From Melieria omissa (taxonomy: Eukaryota > Arthropoda > Insecta > Diptera > Ulidiidae): 64,000 nt of DNA. Under the pieces are notes generated by a model. That model was not told where the DNA came from. It worked only from the letters and a program-made list of their open reading frames with translations, and did not search any database. The translations under genes and the position numbers were made by a program. The DNA is taken from contig OZ020267.1 of the NCBI GenBank assembly GCA_963971225.1, positions 88,649,648 to 88,713,647 on the forward strand. The letters are read 5' to 3'. This document shows, one piece after another, positions 20,585-31,754 of this stretch (position 1 is the first letter of the stretch; each line of letters starts with the position of its first letter).

Positions 20585-22021
20585 GTCTCGCACGAATGGA
20601 GTGGCAGAGCGTCAGCCCTTCTTGGCGACGTCTGTTGTCCGGAACGCTTTTCTCGCAGATGGCAGTCTCGTGATATGTGGCCTTGCTTGCCACATCGCCA
20701 GCAACTGACTCGAGGTGATACTGCCCGCAGCCCCGCTGGTGCCTTTAAGCTCACTGTCTGGCTTTGCGTGACACGTCCAGATTGGACTCCATACATCTCC
20801 GCAGATGAATGTCGAAAACTTCCCCTCCAGGCCGCCTCATACGTCAATGCGCTTGTCACCGTCTCACGGAATGTCGGCTTGCCCATCATCAATGCACTGC
20901 GTCGTGTCTCCGGGTCGTGAAGACCTTCAATAAACGCCTCAATCTTCATCCTCTCGAGATAATCAGCGCCGAATTTCGGGTAGCACAACTGTACGAGCCG
21001 CTCAATGTCTGCTGCATACGTCTGCAGCGCCTCGTCTGCTCTTTGCCTGCGGTTCTTCAACTCGCAATAATACAGCATCTGGCTGCTAATGCCCTCATGA
21101 CGGTCTCGTAATCACCTCCCAAACCTTCCGGAACTGTTTTTATTACCTCAGCCGCAGGACCTCTTAGAGCCAATATCAGCCTCCGACCTTTCCTAACATT
21201 GGTCCACTGACTCTCCAAAGCAGCCATCTCGAATTGTAGTTTGAATGTGTCAAACGACGTAGTACCGTGATAGGTAGGCACTTCTATGGCAAAACTTTCC
21301 TCAACTGACTGCACCCTTGCTCGCAGCTGTACCTCCCTAAGCCGCTCGTCGATTTTCTGTTCACCGAAGCCTCCAGTCTGTCTACTCGTTTGTTCAAGGA
21401 ATCATCCAGGTCGTCCACTCGTTTGTCCCAATTGTCCATTCGCGTCTCGAGATGTTCAACTTTCACGTTCAGCCTACCGGAAATTTCCTCCACCTTCTGC
21501 TCTATGCGCGCAGAATTTTCCGCCATGTCTCGGCTTGCAGTGTCGACTTTTGCCGAAATTTCCTGGCTTGCCGCTTCCATTTTAGCTATCTCCTGATTTG
21601 TAATTTCCAGTTTCGCTGCCATTTGCGCCCATAGTTCCTGATTCGTGGTTTCCAGTTTCGCTGCCATTTGCGCCGACATTTCGCGATTTTCATTTTCCAT
21701 TTTGGCTGCCATATCACAGTTGGAAGTCTCAAACATGCCTTTAAGTGCAACCATTAACTGGCTCATGTCCAATGCTTGTAGTGGCGCAGCCGCTGCAGTC
21801 GTACTTTGCAGTGACGCAGCACCAGCAGGCTATTCCTCCACCTTGGCCGACGCCTCTAGCTCTTGCGTTCCGAACTCGTGTGCAGCCCAATCGATGCCTC
21901 GTGATTCACACGCCTCTCGCAAGCGCAGCTGCAACTCCACCTTTCCGCCAGCAGTTGGCAAATTCCAGGCAGCCAGCTCCTTCTTCAGCTGGTCCACCTT
22001 CAGCAGCTCCAGTTTAACCAT
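20585..22021 (-). pseudogene. Gypsy gag with SAP domain and CCHC knuckle (copy 2)
   Basis: The ATG at 22021 starts the SAP-like block KVDQLKKELAAWNLPTAGGK. A premature stop appears near 21830. The frame continues with ALKGMFETSN, a coiled-coil of EMAAK-type repeats, the Gag core (EVPTYHGTTSFDTFKLQFEM, RIQTYAADIERLVQLCYP-like block, EGLHDPETRRSALMMGKP) and the knuckle CWRCGKQGHISRDC. Two frameshifts lie near 21310 and 21075. The C-terminus runs at about 20600 straight into pol sequence just after the RNase H domain. Confidence 0.87.
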
Positions 22022-22087
22022 GTCTGTGTTTTTATAATTTTTTTTTGGTTTATCTTCAGTAACACAATCCGAACTTCTGACACCAAA

Positions 22088-22495
22088 TTTTACGAAAATC
22101 TCAAGTTTTCCCAGGTTCGTTTGATTGTGTTTGAAAATAAAACAACTTCAGTTATTCAGCGCAACGTAGTCAAAACTAACAATCGCTTTATTTACAAATT
22201 TACACTTGTTCTAATTTACACTACTACTATTGCATGTTTCCCCATTGCATGCTCAACACAGACTCGACTGCGCTGCACACTGCTGCTTTTATACCAGTTT
22301 TCTTATCGCGCCGAAGTTTCTTGCAACTTCCAATTGGAAAATGATCGATCATTCTCGCACAGCCCATTTCTCGCGAACGTTGCCATATCGGACTATACCA
22401 AGCGAATTATACCAGTTTGCCGTACTTCACAGTGCATGCCTAAAAGTATGCTTGCAAAAGCGTTCATGCACAGCACAGAGTGCCTTTTCGTTTCA
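22088..22495 (-). repeat. 5' LTR of gypsy copy 2 (A2 type)
   Basis: It is 408 bp and nearly identical to the 3' LTR; visible differences are only a few point changes (for example the terminal TGTTACG is TTTTACG here). The primer binding site just inside (22085-22068) reads TGGTGTCAGAAGTTCGGA and is degraded relative to copy 4. Confidence 0.9.
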
Positions 22496-22929
22496 GTATT
22501 CTCACCATTTTTTAAAAGCTCTTTATCTAACACTTGTCAGAGAAATTGCCACGTACGTAGGAGAAGCTGACAAGCGCAAAAATAGTTGCAAAGAAACAAT
22601 TGAAATTGAAAATTGCTAAACATTTCAGCGAATTTCGTATTTTGCAAATAAAGAACAGCTATTATTAGCGTTGCGGTCGCTCTGCCTGAAAAAAATGAAG
22701 AGCAGAAGGCTCTTGAGGCATTCAGTTTTGTTAAAAATTTTCGTTTTCCAAAACCAGTGGGATTGCTTTTGCAGCTGGAGTCACTCAAAAGTCCACCTTG
22801 GTTTTCATATCTCGTTTCCTGCCATCATTGTTTTTTTACGCACATGGGTCGTACGAGAAATGTTTTGGAAGCTGAGGTACGCGTTGGCAACCTCATAGCG
22901 TTGAGGTTTTCCTCCATCTCCCCTATTAA
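22496..22929. other. Unassigned sequence between gypsy copy 2 and LINE A
   Basis: No convincing gene. An 83-codon minus-strand frame (22788-22537) shows no known motif. The sequence is less AT-rich than its surroundings, and could be single-copy flank or an unrecognised element. Confidence 0.35.
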
Positions 22930-24488
22930 TTTTATTTATTTAATTAATTAGCCAATGAATACAATAGAAATTCTTATAGGCTAAGTTGAACACATTTTAA
23001 TTGAAATTTGTACAAACGTAAGAATTAAGGAAAAAAAAGAATGCTACTTATAAAAAAGATTTAACGAATACATGAATCGATTTTTTGAAACTGAAAAATC
23101 AATCTCAACATTTTTAGAGATTCGATTGAACTCAATTAAGGCTCTGGAAATATGTGCATTTCGCGGATACAGAGCCCTAAAAACACCTACATGGAAGAGC
23201 TCTGAGCAACGAAGAGATCTAGCCGGAATGTTCAGAAAAATCCTCTCGAGGAGAGTGGGACAGTCAACCGCACCACAGAGTACATCAAAGATGAAAGACA
23301 GAGACAGGATTGTTCTCCTACTTTGCAAAGATTTTAAGTTAATCAGTAGGCATCGCGAGTCGTAGCTGGGCATAGGATTAGTAAAGCGTAAGTTACGCAA
23401 TGCAAAGCGAAGAAATACTTTTTGGATCCTCTCAATCCTAGCACCATGGCACGCAAAATATGGATACCAGATGAAGGACGCATATTCAAGCCTGTAACTA
23501 ACTAGTGTCGTATAAAAAAGCTTCAGCGTATACGGGTCGGTAAAATCCGAGCTGTGACGCCTCACAAAAGCAAGCATGGCATATGACTTAGAGATAACAA
23601 AATTAATATTGAACCGATAAGGCTCTGTGCTGAATGCTTTTCCATGCACGAATGCTTTTCCAAGTATACTTTTAGGCATGCATTTTGAAGTACGGCAAAT
23701 TTGGTATAATTCTCTTGGTATAGTCCGATATGGCAAGGATGGTTCGCGAAGGAATGGACTGTGCGAGAATGGTCGAGCGTTTTCCAATTGGAAGTTGCAA
23801 GAAACTTCGGCGCGATAAGAAAACTAGTAGAAAAGCAGCAGTGGCAGTGCAAGGGGTCGAGTCTGTGTTGAGCAAGCAAAGAGGAAACATGCAGTAGTAG
23901 TAGTGTAAAGTAGTGACAAGTGTAAATTTGTAAATAAAGCGATTGTTGGTTTTTGACTGCGTTTGCGCTGAATAATTGAAGTTGTTCTATTTTCAAACAC
24001 AATCCAAACGAACCTTGGAAAACATACTTGGATTTTCGTAACAACATGATTAGCGAACGAAAACTTCGAATCAAAGATTACGCCCAAATCTTTAATTTCA
24101 TCAACACGCATCAGGGGAGTCATGGAAATGTGATAAGAAGTGTCAATGACTTTGCAACGTTTAGAAAAGGTGACTTGGGGACACTTGTTTATATTCAGTG
24201 ACAATCGATTTTTGATACACCAATTACTGACATTATCAATATCGATCTGCAGCAATTGGGAATCGTGGGAGTTTTTGATCAATGAGTAGATCTTTAGGTC
24301 ATCCGCATAATGCAGAAACTTAGCTGTCGAGAAGCATGTGCAGATATCATTAATATATAAAACAAAAAACAGCGGACACAGGATGGTCCCTTGCGGCACC
24401 CCAGAGGAAGCAACGAAAGGTACCGGCCTAAAGGCTGCGGCCCACAGAATCCGTTGCGTACGTGAGAGCGAAGTATTCAACTGACAAC
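22930..24488 (-). pseudogene. LINE A: RT catalytic region to 3' end (CR1/jockey group), interrupted
   Basis: On the minus strand from 24488 the sequence reads RTQRILWAAA, SSGVPQGTILCPLFFVLYIN and FLHYADDLKIY (the catalytic YADD), then LSLNINKCPQVTFSK and the GVIFDSKFSFANHV thumb block. A 434-bp solo LTR (23610-24043) splits it. It resumes with FVRRHSSDFTDPYTLKLFYT and RIERIQKVFLRFALRNLRF and ends at 23044. A 3' UTR-like AT-rich tail runs to about 22930. The upstream RT fingers are not contiguous; they appear in LINE B (26760-28330) beyond a Tc1-like element. Confidence 0.82.
23610..24043 (+). repeat. Solo LTR of the gypsy SAP-gag family (A2 type)
   Basis: The 434-bp unit starts TGAACCGATAAGGC and ends GATTTTCGTAACA. 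It is flanked by ATAT (23606-23609) and ACAT (24044-24047), a 4-bp target duplication with one change. No internal sequence remains, so it results from LTR-LTR recombination. It sits in the RT region of LINE A and separates FANHVV from the conserved block that follows. Confidence 0.88.
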
Positions 24489-24490
24489 TA

Positions 24491-26171
24491 CAGTCCCTGT
24501 TCATCGAATTATGACCGATGAAAAAATTTCGAAATTTCTACTTCCATCATCGATAAAACAAAAACCAATCAAGTAAAAATAACAAATGAGGTATCAAATT
24601 ATTCATTGGAAAGTTTTCTTTGAAATCCTGCTAAAGGAAACTCATTATGGTATATGAAAACTCTGTCGATGCCGGTAAACTCGTGGCAACTAGGAAAAAT
24701 CGTCAAAATTTCCAATTGTTGGTGTCATCATAACTTCGTTTTAAAGGGAAATTGTGACACAAAAAAAGAAATAACAAACAAAAATTATTTATGAAATTAC
24801 GTATTAAAGACTAAGAAGTAAGTAGGTAAAATATATCATCATTATGTTTGTTTAATACTATGTAAAATCCGTGTTGGATCTATTGAAGGCTTGTTAAACA
24901 AAATGGGTAGAAAACGTGACCTAACAGTGGAAAAAAAATTTTCAAATTGTGGCTTTGATGAAGGAGGGCAAGTGCAGCTACTCTCAAATAGCCAAAAAAC
25001 TTCAATCTTCAAAAGCATCCGTGGTCAATCTTGCAAGAAAGAGCCGAAATACTGACGACTTGCCTTCAGTTTGTAAAACTAATAGGAAGAATTCCGCGGT
25101 ATTCGCAAAACTACACCAAGAACCGACCGTAGAATCGTGCAAAAAGCTTTGGAGAACCGATATACTCTATGTAGGGTCATTTTAGAAGACCTAAAGGGTT
25201 ATGGTGTCACAGTGTCGCTGATGACGGTACGTCGTCGCTTATACGAAAATAGGTTGATATGCAGGCGTCCAGCGAAAAAGCCAAAGTTAACCAAAGTAAT
25301 GCGTCAGCGGCGGTTATATTGGGCACAGTTGCATAAGGCATTCAGATAAAACTACTGGACCAAGGTAAATCCATTAAATTTGATCTTTCCTGCGATTTTT
25401 AACAATAATTCCTATTAACCACTTTTTTGCGAAATTCTTGTCATTTTTAGGTTATCTTTAGCGCTGTATATCGCTTGCAAGTGGTTACTGAAGAAAAGCA
25501 ATTTGTGAGAAGGAGGCAGGGGGAATGATATTCGGACGAATGCATCGTTCCCTGCATTAAACATGAGCCAGCAGTAATGGTTTGGAGCTGCATTACATCG
25601 GAAGGTCCTTGTCCAATACATTTCGTTAAAGGAACAATGCGCTCTGCCCAATATATAAACGTACTTCAAGGTGTTCTAGCGCCGTATATCGATACCCTGC
25701 AGCAGCCCAGAGAGGAATACATCTTCATGCAAGATGGTGCTCCTTGCTACGCTATTAATACATTAAATTTAAATGTGTTGGCGTGGCCTGGCAATTCTCC
25801 CTATCTTAATCCGATAGAGAAGTGCTGGGCATACTTTACATCCAAAGTGTATAGTCGGGGAAACCCCACGGTAGCGATTCTTAAAGCAAATATTACAGAT
25901 ATTTGGCAAAATAATATCCAATTGAGAACAATGATGTCCAATTGCATTGATAGCATGCCCCAACGAATAGAGGCAGTTCTAAAAGCTCAGGGTGGACAGA
26001 TAAAATATTAGAAATTACAAACTATAATTTACATATCTTGGTGCAAAACTTTCCAACGAATAAGTTGATACCTCATTTGTTATTTTTACTTGATTAGTTT
26101 TTGTTTTATCGATGATTAAAGTAGAAATTTTGAAAATTTTTCATCGGTCATAATTCGATGAACAGGGACTG
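24491..26171 (+). mobile_element. Tc1-like transposon with ~110-bp TIRs
   Basis: The 1,681-bp element lies between TA at 24489-24490 and 26172-26173. Both ends start CAGTCCCTGTTCATCGAATT and stay similar for about 110 bases, through AACAAATGAGGTATCAA. It contains one broken Tc1-type transposase gene. It lies between the two halves of a LINE. Confidence 0.93.
24903..26011 (+). pseudogene. Tc1-like transposase, frameshifted
   Basis: The ATG at 24903 begins MGRKRDLTVEKK, then a frameshift. The next part, EGKCSYSQIAKKLQSSKASV, is the first helix-turn-helix. After another frame change come LEDLKGYGVTVSLMTVRRRL and NRLICRRPAKKPKLTK. An approximately 200-bp stretch (25350-25560) has lost its frame where the first catalytic Asp should lie. 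The end is open: AVMVWSCITSEGPCPIHFV, FMQDGAPCYA, NSPYLNPIEKCWAYF. Only about 27 residues lie between the second and third catalytic residues rather than 34, so a small deletion has removed part of the core. Confidence 0.87.
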
Positions 26172-26759
26172 TAAGTTGAATGTATGGACTTGTATGTGGT
26201 GTGACCCATACGCAACAGATACGTTGAAGTAAAGATGAAAGTTGAGTAACTTTCAACTTTTGCCGTACGTTGAATATTTTGACAAATAACGAATGATTAT
26301 TTTCTTGTCCTCTAAATTTTATTTATATTTTCGTTCGAAGCAGAAATTAGGTTTGTTTTCAATTTTGCCAATATGTTTGAAGAAAAATTAATAGAAGCGG
26401 TGCAGCAGCATGTTAAATCATCTTTAACCAAATTGAACAGTAAACTAAAATAGTTTTTGCTCATTCCAACAGTCTTTTTGAACTGTTAGGAATCATTGTT
26501 GTACATCTCTTCAAAGCTGGAGGAAAAAAACCGCCTGTGTCGCGATTTTGGTATAACGGGCGTACCCAAAATCTTCGTTTATTTTTTATGATTTTCAGCT
26601 AATCATACGCTTCATGCAGCAATATAACCATTATGACCAACTCAAGGACGTCGTCAATTTCCATTTTTATTAAAATGTTTGCCAAAGCTCAAAAAAATCA
26701 CAAATTTTTTGTTTACTCACAGAAACACAGAATATATTTATTATTCGTTGGCAACGTAT
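26172..26759. other. Unassigned sequence between Tc1-like element and LINE B
   Basis: It is mostly without frames. A short frame, ATG 26373 to stop 26453, encodes MFEEKLIEAVQQHVKSSLTK plus six more residues. The start resembles the first residues of MADF-type DNA-binding proteins, often found as accessory ORFs of PIF/Harbinger elements or as host factors. The match is too short to name. Confidence 0.35.
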
Positions 26760-28330
26760 TCATTGGGTCGAGTCTCTCCGTCATTCCGTCGCTGTCAGTT
26801 GAGCACTTTGACGCAACGGATGCAAAGTATTCTATGGGCCGCAGCCTTAACATTGTCGACAACAACCACGCATCTTCGATTGTGTAAGTAAGATGCAATC
26901 CAAGTCAGGAAAGCTGAGTGGAAACCCATACACGCTAATTTATTTAGCATTATAGCATGAGAGGCCCTATCGAAAGCCTTAGAAAAATCAGTATAAATGG
27001 TATCAACCTGGGTACCAGATTGAAAAGCAGATACAGTCGTTTGAAAAAAAAAGCTAGATTCGACACTGTTGAGCGTTGAGCGTCCCGAATGAAGCCATGC
27101 TGCTCGGGACACATTGTATTCTTTACAGAAAATAGTAAATTAGCTTGGATGATGCCTTCAAAAAGTTTTGATGTTGCAGAGAATTTTGAAATGGGTCTAT
27201 AATTGCTAACGTCATTTCTGTTACCACTCTTGAAGATTAGAGAGAAAAGGCAGTTTCCATGCATCAATAAAAGTTCCCGATGAAAGAGATTTGGTAAAGA
27301 TGACCACTAATGGGTACACTAGAGAGTCACACTTCTTGTACAAGGCTGCAGACAGGCCATCAACATCCATTTGTAAGGAAGACTGCCATTGAGCACATCT
27401 TGAGAACATGCTTGCCGAAATCGAGAGGTTGTTTTATATTGAACGAGACATTATCATCGCTACTAAATTCAGCTGGGAAATTGGACTTAAAAAACGACGC
27501 AAAGAGATTAGCTTAATCGACAGGAGTATTGACAACTTTGTCGTCAAGGAAAAGTGCCGAGGGAATACTGGAGCAGGATTTTTTCGAGTTAACGAAATGC
27601 CAAAATGCTTTCGGGTTAGATTTAATGTTGGACTCAAATCTTAGCATATAATTTCTATGCAGAAATTTATCCAAACAAAGGATTTCTTAGAATATTTTGT
27701 ATACAGGTTGTAATAATCCAAATTATTGCTTTTCTTGAATTTCCGATGGTATTTGTTTCTCTCATTGCGAAGTTTCAACAGGGTCGCATTGTGCCAGGGC
27801 ACTTTATATTGCTTTTTCGTTATAACAGGGCAAATACTTTTGCAGATGTCTACGACAGTAGTCTTAAAGATCTCAAAACACTTAACAACATCAAGATAAA
27901 GAAACAAACTGTCCCAATTGATGTTCATCAAACGATCATTCAATTTCAAAAAATCGCATAGCTTAAAATTAAAGGATGAATTTGAATTAATATTACTAAT
28001 TTTAGAAAATTTATAAATTTCAAGATCAAGGACAAGAGGTACATGATGCATATCTGGTTTACTAACAGGCAAAGTACATTCAAAGAAAGAAAAATTTACA
28101 GTGTTACTTAAGAATATTAAATCTAAAGTACGACCAAGTTTATTTGGATAACAATTAATTTGGATGAGATCTATACCAAAAAAACTATCTACTAGATAAA
28201 TTGCACTAATACTATAGACATCACAGGCAATAAGAGCTGCTTTGGAAATAGTGCGTGACCAATATTACAAAGGTTAAAGTGCCCTAGCACGCAAAGTTTG
28301 ATCACCCCTTACATCCCTGTCAGACAGAGG
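26760..28330 (-). pseudogene. LINE B: endonuclease and RT 5' half, decayed
   Basis: Reading leftward from 28330: an endonuclease C-terminal part (HHVPLVLDLEIYKF), a Lys/Tyr-rich linker (ATLLKLRNERNKYHRKFKKS), then RT blocks in shifting frames: GPDGLP-like DVDGLSAALYKKC, KSGNRNDVSNYRPISKFSAT, ILPEQHGF-like CPEQHGFI, then TDFSKAFDRASHAIMLNKL and TWIASYLHNRR. The end meets a short segment (about 26770-26850) that matches, in inverted orientation, the start of LINE A. LINE A and B are probably one original element broken by insertion and a small inversion. Confidence 0.75.
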
Positions 28331-28600
28331 TAACCACTTCACCAACACTTTTACAAAATTTTAAGCTTAAACTAATACATGGACAAAATTTTCTTGGACC
28401 ATTTCTTCAAGAGCAAAAGAGACGCTTGGACATTTTGCATGACCCCTATGTTAGAATGAAATAAATAATACAGCCCTATTACCGTTCGCGAGTCGCCTGA
28501 AAATTTAAGCGAGTCGTTGCATTTCGTATTATGCTTTGCGAGTAGCCGAATTCGATTCGCCTGAACTGTCAAAATCAATCGAATGAGAAAACATTCATAT

Positions 28601-28919
28601 TGTAACGATAAGACAGTCTGTCGCTGTGCAAAGCAACCCTGTCACTACGCGCCGTGCCATAATTCAACCTGGCAATGATGACCGCGATAATAGGGGAAAC
28701 TTTTAGTCCAACCTCGCAATGATAGCCGCGATAATACGGGAAACTTTTAGTCCAACCTGGCAATGATGGCCGCGATAATGGAAACTTTTAGTCTAACCTG
28801 GCAATGATGGTCGCGATCATCATGGAAACCTTTAGTCCACTCTGGAATGTGCGAGAACAATCTGAGCGATGGCCGGACAGGTATAAAAGGCAGCCGGGTG
28901 AAGGTGCCACACGGAGTTA
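28601..28919 (+). repeat. 5' LTR of gypsy copy 4, first part
   Basis: It begins TGTAACGATAAGACAG, carries four degenerate 45-bp repeats (28666-28845, each with CCTGGCAATGATGNCCGCGA) and a promoter-like GTATAAAAGGCAGCC (28881-28895). It stops at CGGAGTTA where the Helitron is inserted. Compared with the 3' LTR it lacks about 30 bp after CAGCCGGGTG. Confidence 0.9.
28666..28845 (+). repeat. 45-bp tandem repeat in the A1 LTR U3
   Basis: Four units of about 40-48 bp contain GGCAATGATGGCCGCGATAAT and AAACTTTTAGTCCAACCT in order. The same array is present at about 42680-42856 and, reversed, near 6545-6670, with unit-length variation. Its position upstream of the TATA-like box suggests a U3 enhancer role, which is inference. 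Confidence 0.85.
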
Positions 28920-29219
28920 TCTATACTTACTATTATATAAAAGCAAGTGTGACTTTTTTGAGCCACAATCAGGCAAAAACCACTGAACCGATTTAGATGA
29001 AATAAGTACCAAACATTTTTTAATCTGTGGGAATGGTACATAGGCTATTTGACATTGACCACGCCCCCCTTTTTACGCCCATTATGGTAACAAAACTCAT
29101 CTACATCTCATCTCATCATCATCAAAACAAAGCTACGATACAGGTCGGTAAATCAGTATTAGTTTCAAATGATCCCGTGTTTCATTGATGTTAACAGAGG
29201 ATATATAAGATTGACCACG

Positions 29220-29830
29220 CCCACCTGATATGCCTTTTCGTCACGCCCACTATAATAACAAATCAGCAATGGTATATTTGTCGTAGCAATATGGGTATCA
29301 GACGATTCACCGTGTTATTGCGGCAAACAAAGGCTATAATTGGCTACGCCCACTTTCCTTGCCCACTAAACTAACAAAACGAAGCTACAGTACATGTCTG
29401 TAAATCAGTATTAATATCAAATGTTTCCGTGTTTCGTTGATGTTAACAGAGGATATATAAGATTGACCGCGCCCACCTGATATGCCTTTTCGCCACGCCC
29501 ACTATAATAGCAAATCACTATAATGACAATATAGGTATCAGACGATTCAGCGTGTCATTGCGGCAAACATAGGCTATAATATAATTGGCCACGCCCACTT
29601 TCCGTGCCCACTAAACTAACAAAACGAAGCTTGGGTACATGTCGGCAAATCAGTATTAATACCAAATGATTTCGAGTTTTGTTGATGTTAACATAGGATA
29701 TATAAGATTGACCACGCCCACCTAATACGCCTTCTCACCACGATCACTATAATAACAAATCAGCCATATATATGTCACAGCAATATGGGTATCCAACGAT
29801 TTAGCGATTCGATAGGGGGAATGGGGTGCG
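29220..29830 (+). repeat. Helitron internal tandem repeats (~220-240 bp units)
   Basis: Roughly three units repeat the order GATTGACCACGCCCACCT, ACGCCCACTATAATAACAAATC, GGGTATCAGACGATTCA, GGCTATAATTGGCCACGCCC and AAAACGAAGCT. The same units appear, reversed, in Helitron 2 (about 56930-57860). Confidence 0.8.
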
Positions 29831-29887
29831 TTTTTGATAAGGGGGCGTAGCACCGCCCATACAACTTAAATTTTCAATATAGAATAT

Positions 29888-30312
29888 TGATACGATGAGA
29901 AATTCTGTGCCGCACTGTACAAAAATGCTTTTCTCCGCACGAATGTTTTCCAAGCATACTTTTAGGCATGCACTGTGAAGTACAGCAAAACTGTTATAAA
30001 TTCGCTTGGTATAGTCCGATATGGCAAGGATGGTTCTCGAAGAAATGGGCTGTGCGAGAATGGTCGAGCGCTTTCCAATTAGAAGTGCAAGAAACTTCGG
30101 CGCGATAAGAAAAGTGGTATAAAAGCAGCAGTGGCAGCGCAAGGGGTGGAGTCTGTGTTAAGCAAGCAAAGTGGCAACAAGTGTAGATACAAGCGAAGTA
30201 TGAATTCTGTAAATAAAGCGATTGTTAGTTTTGACTACGTTGCGCCGGATAACTGAAGTTGTTTTATTTTCAAAACCAATCCAAGCGAACCTGTGAAGTA
30301 ATTTTCGTAACA
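29888..30312 (+). repeat. 5' LTR of gypsy copy 3 (A2 type)
   Basis: It starts TGATACGATGAG and ends ATTTTCGTAACA. TATAAAAGCAGCAGTG at 30118-30133 is a plausible promoter and GTAAATAAAGCGATTG near 30211 a plausible poly-A region. It is 425 bp, equal in length to the 3' LTR. Confidence 0.95.
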
Positions 30313-30314
30313 TT

Positions 30315-30332
30315 TGGTGTCAGAAATTGGGG
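30315..30332 (+). promoter_or_regulatory. Primer binding site, gypsy copy 3
   Basis: Two bases after the LTR the strand reads TGGTGTCAGAAATTGGGG. It matches the tRNA-Leu-type site of copies 1 and 4 (TGGTGTCAGAAGTGGG) except for small changes after position 11. Confidence 0.75.
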
Positions 30333-30374
30333 ATTGTATTACTGAAAGTAAAATAAAATTATAAAAACGGAAAC

Positions 30375-31754
30375 ATGGTTAAACTGGAGCTGCTGAAGGT
30401 TGACCAGCTGAAGAAGGAGCTGGCTGCCTGGAATTTGCCGACTGCTGGCGGTAAGGTGGAGTTGCAGCTGCGTTTGCGAGAGGCGTGTGAATCAAGAGGC
30501 ATTGATTGGGCTGCACACGAGTTCGGAACGCAGGAACAAGAGGCGTCGGCCAAGGTGGAGGAATCGCCTGCTGGTGCTGCGTCGATGCAAAGTACGGCTG
30601 CAGCGGCTACGCCACCACAAGCAATGGACATGAGCCAGTTAATGGTTGCACTTAAAGGCATGTTTGAGACTTCCAACCGTGAAATGGCAGCGAAACTAGA
30701 AACGACGAATCAAGAAATAGCAAGGATGGAAACGGCGACCCGTGAAATATCGGAGCAAATGGAAGCGTGCAACCGAGAAATGGCGACAAATTCTGCGCGC
30801 ATAGAACAGAAGGTGGAGGAAATTTCCGATAGACTGAACGGGAAAGTTGAGCATCTTGAGACGCGAATGGACAAGTGGGACAAACGAGTTGACAGTCTGG
30901 AGGATTCGGTAAACAGGAAAATCGATGAGCGGCTTAGAGAGGTGCAGCCACGAGAATGTTTGCCGACGGTTCCGGAGAGTTTCGCCACCCGAACAGAAGT
31001 GCCTACTTATGATGGTGCTACGCCGTTCGATACATTTAAACTGCAATTCGACTTAGCTGCTTTGGAAAATCAGTGGACCGATATCAGGAAGGGTCGGAGA
31101 TTGGCACTGGCGCTGAAAGGTCCTGCGGCTGAGGTAATGAAATCAGTTCCGGAATGCTCGAGAAGTGATTATGAGGCCGTCATGAGAGCGTTGGCAGCGA
31201 AGTACAGCAACGAGCACAACCATACGCTGTACTATTGTGAGCTGAAGAACCGCAGGCAAAGAGCCAGCGAGGCGCTGCAGACATATGCAGCAGACATTGA
31301 GCGGCTCGTACTGTTGTGCTACCCAAAATTCGGCGCTGATGATCTCGAAAGGATGAAGATTGAGTCGTTCATTGAAGGTCTTCATGATCCCGAGACACGT
31401 CGCAGTGCGTTGATGATGGGCAAGCCGACATTTAAGGAGACGGTGACCAGCGCGATGACATATGAAGCGACATGGATTGGAGGCAATCGGTATGCATCTG
31501 CAAGGATACGTCAAATCCAGCCGGACAGCGACATTTCGATCCAGGCCATAAGCTCTGAGACACCGGGCAGGCCACGGGTTGTCTCCTCTAAAGTTGTTTG
31601 CTGGACATGTGGCAAGCAGGGTCACATATCACGAGACTGCCGCCAACGAAAGAGGCGTTCCCGTTCTCGATCGCAATCGCCTGAAGCGAGGAATACTGAC
31701 GATCGAGGCCCGGCCAACAAGCGCAGGGCTGAGGACGACGAGTCGTTAAACTAA
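30375..31754 (+). CDS. gag: Gag of gypsy copy 3 (SAP domain, coiled coil, CCHC)
   Basis: 459 residues, starting MVKLELLKVDQLKKELAAWN. Residues 1-36 look like a SAP domain (LKVDQLKKEL...LPTAGGKVEL..RL), a fold that usually binds AT-rich or scaffold DNA and is unusual at the start of a Gag. Residues about 85-185 form heptad-rich coiled coil (ETTNQEI, EQKVEEISDRL, EHLETRMDKWD). The Gag capsid-like core follows (EVPTYDGATPFDTFKLQF, QRASEALQTYAADIERLV, FIEGLHDPETRRSALMM). The zinc knuckle CWTCGKQGHISRDC is at about 409-422, then an Arg/Ser-rich tail. It would form the particle and package RNA. The stop TAA at 31752 directly follows a -1 slippery heptamer, so pol is made as a fusion. Confidence 0.95.
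   Translation: MVKLELLKVDQLKKELAAWNLPTAGGKVELQLRLREACESRGIDWAAHEFGTQEQEASAKVEESPAGAASMQSTAAAATPPQAMDMSQLMVALKGMFETSNREMAAKLETTNQEIARMETATREISEQMEACNREMATNSARIEQKVEEISDRLNGKVEHLETRMDKWDKRVDSLEDSVNRKIDERLREVQPRECLPTVPESFATRTEVPTYDGATPFDTFKLQFDLAALENQWTDIRKGRRLALALKGPAAEVMKSVPECSRSDYEAVMRALAAKYSNEHNHTLYYCELKNRRQRASEALQTYAADIERLVLLCYPKFGADDLERMKIESFIEGLHDPETRRSALMMGKPTFKETVTSAMTYEATWIGGNRYASARIRQIQPDSDISIQAISSETPGRPRVVSSKVVCWTCGKQGHISRDCRQRKRRSRSRSQSPEARNTDDRGPANKRRAEDDESLN

Larger units (their letters stand above)
19366..22495 (-). mobile_element. Gypsy copy 2: LTR-gag-integrase-LTR, no PR/RT/RH
   Basis: Two 408-bp LTRs flank 2.3 kb of internal sequence, and GTAT is duplicated outside (19362-19365 and 22496-22499). 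On the minus strand gag runs from 22021 and passes into the integrase half of pol with protease, RT and RNase H missing. Copy 4 has the same junction. Several frame breaks exist. With complete LTRs and a TSD it clearly transposed as a short element or was deleted soon after. Confidence 0.9.

Noticed and set aside
19366..22495. Recently active complete gypsy element
   Set aside because: LTRs are near identical, but gag is frameshifted, PR-RT-RH is absent and the integrase core is deleted.
22537..22788. Host gene candidate on the minus strand
   Set aside because: 83 codons without domain, splice structure or conservation evidence.
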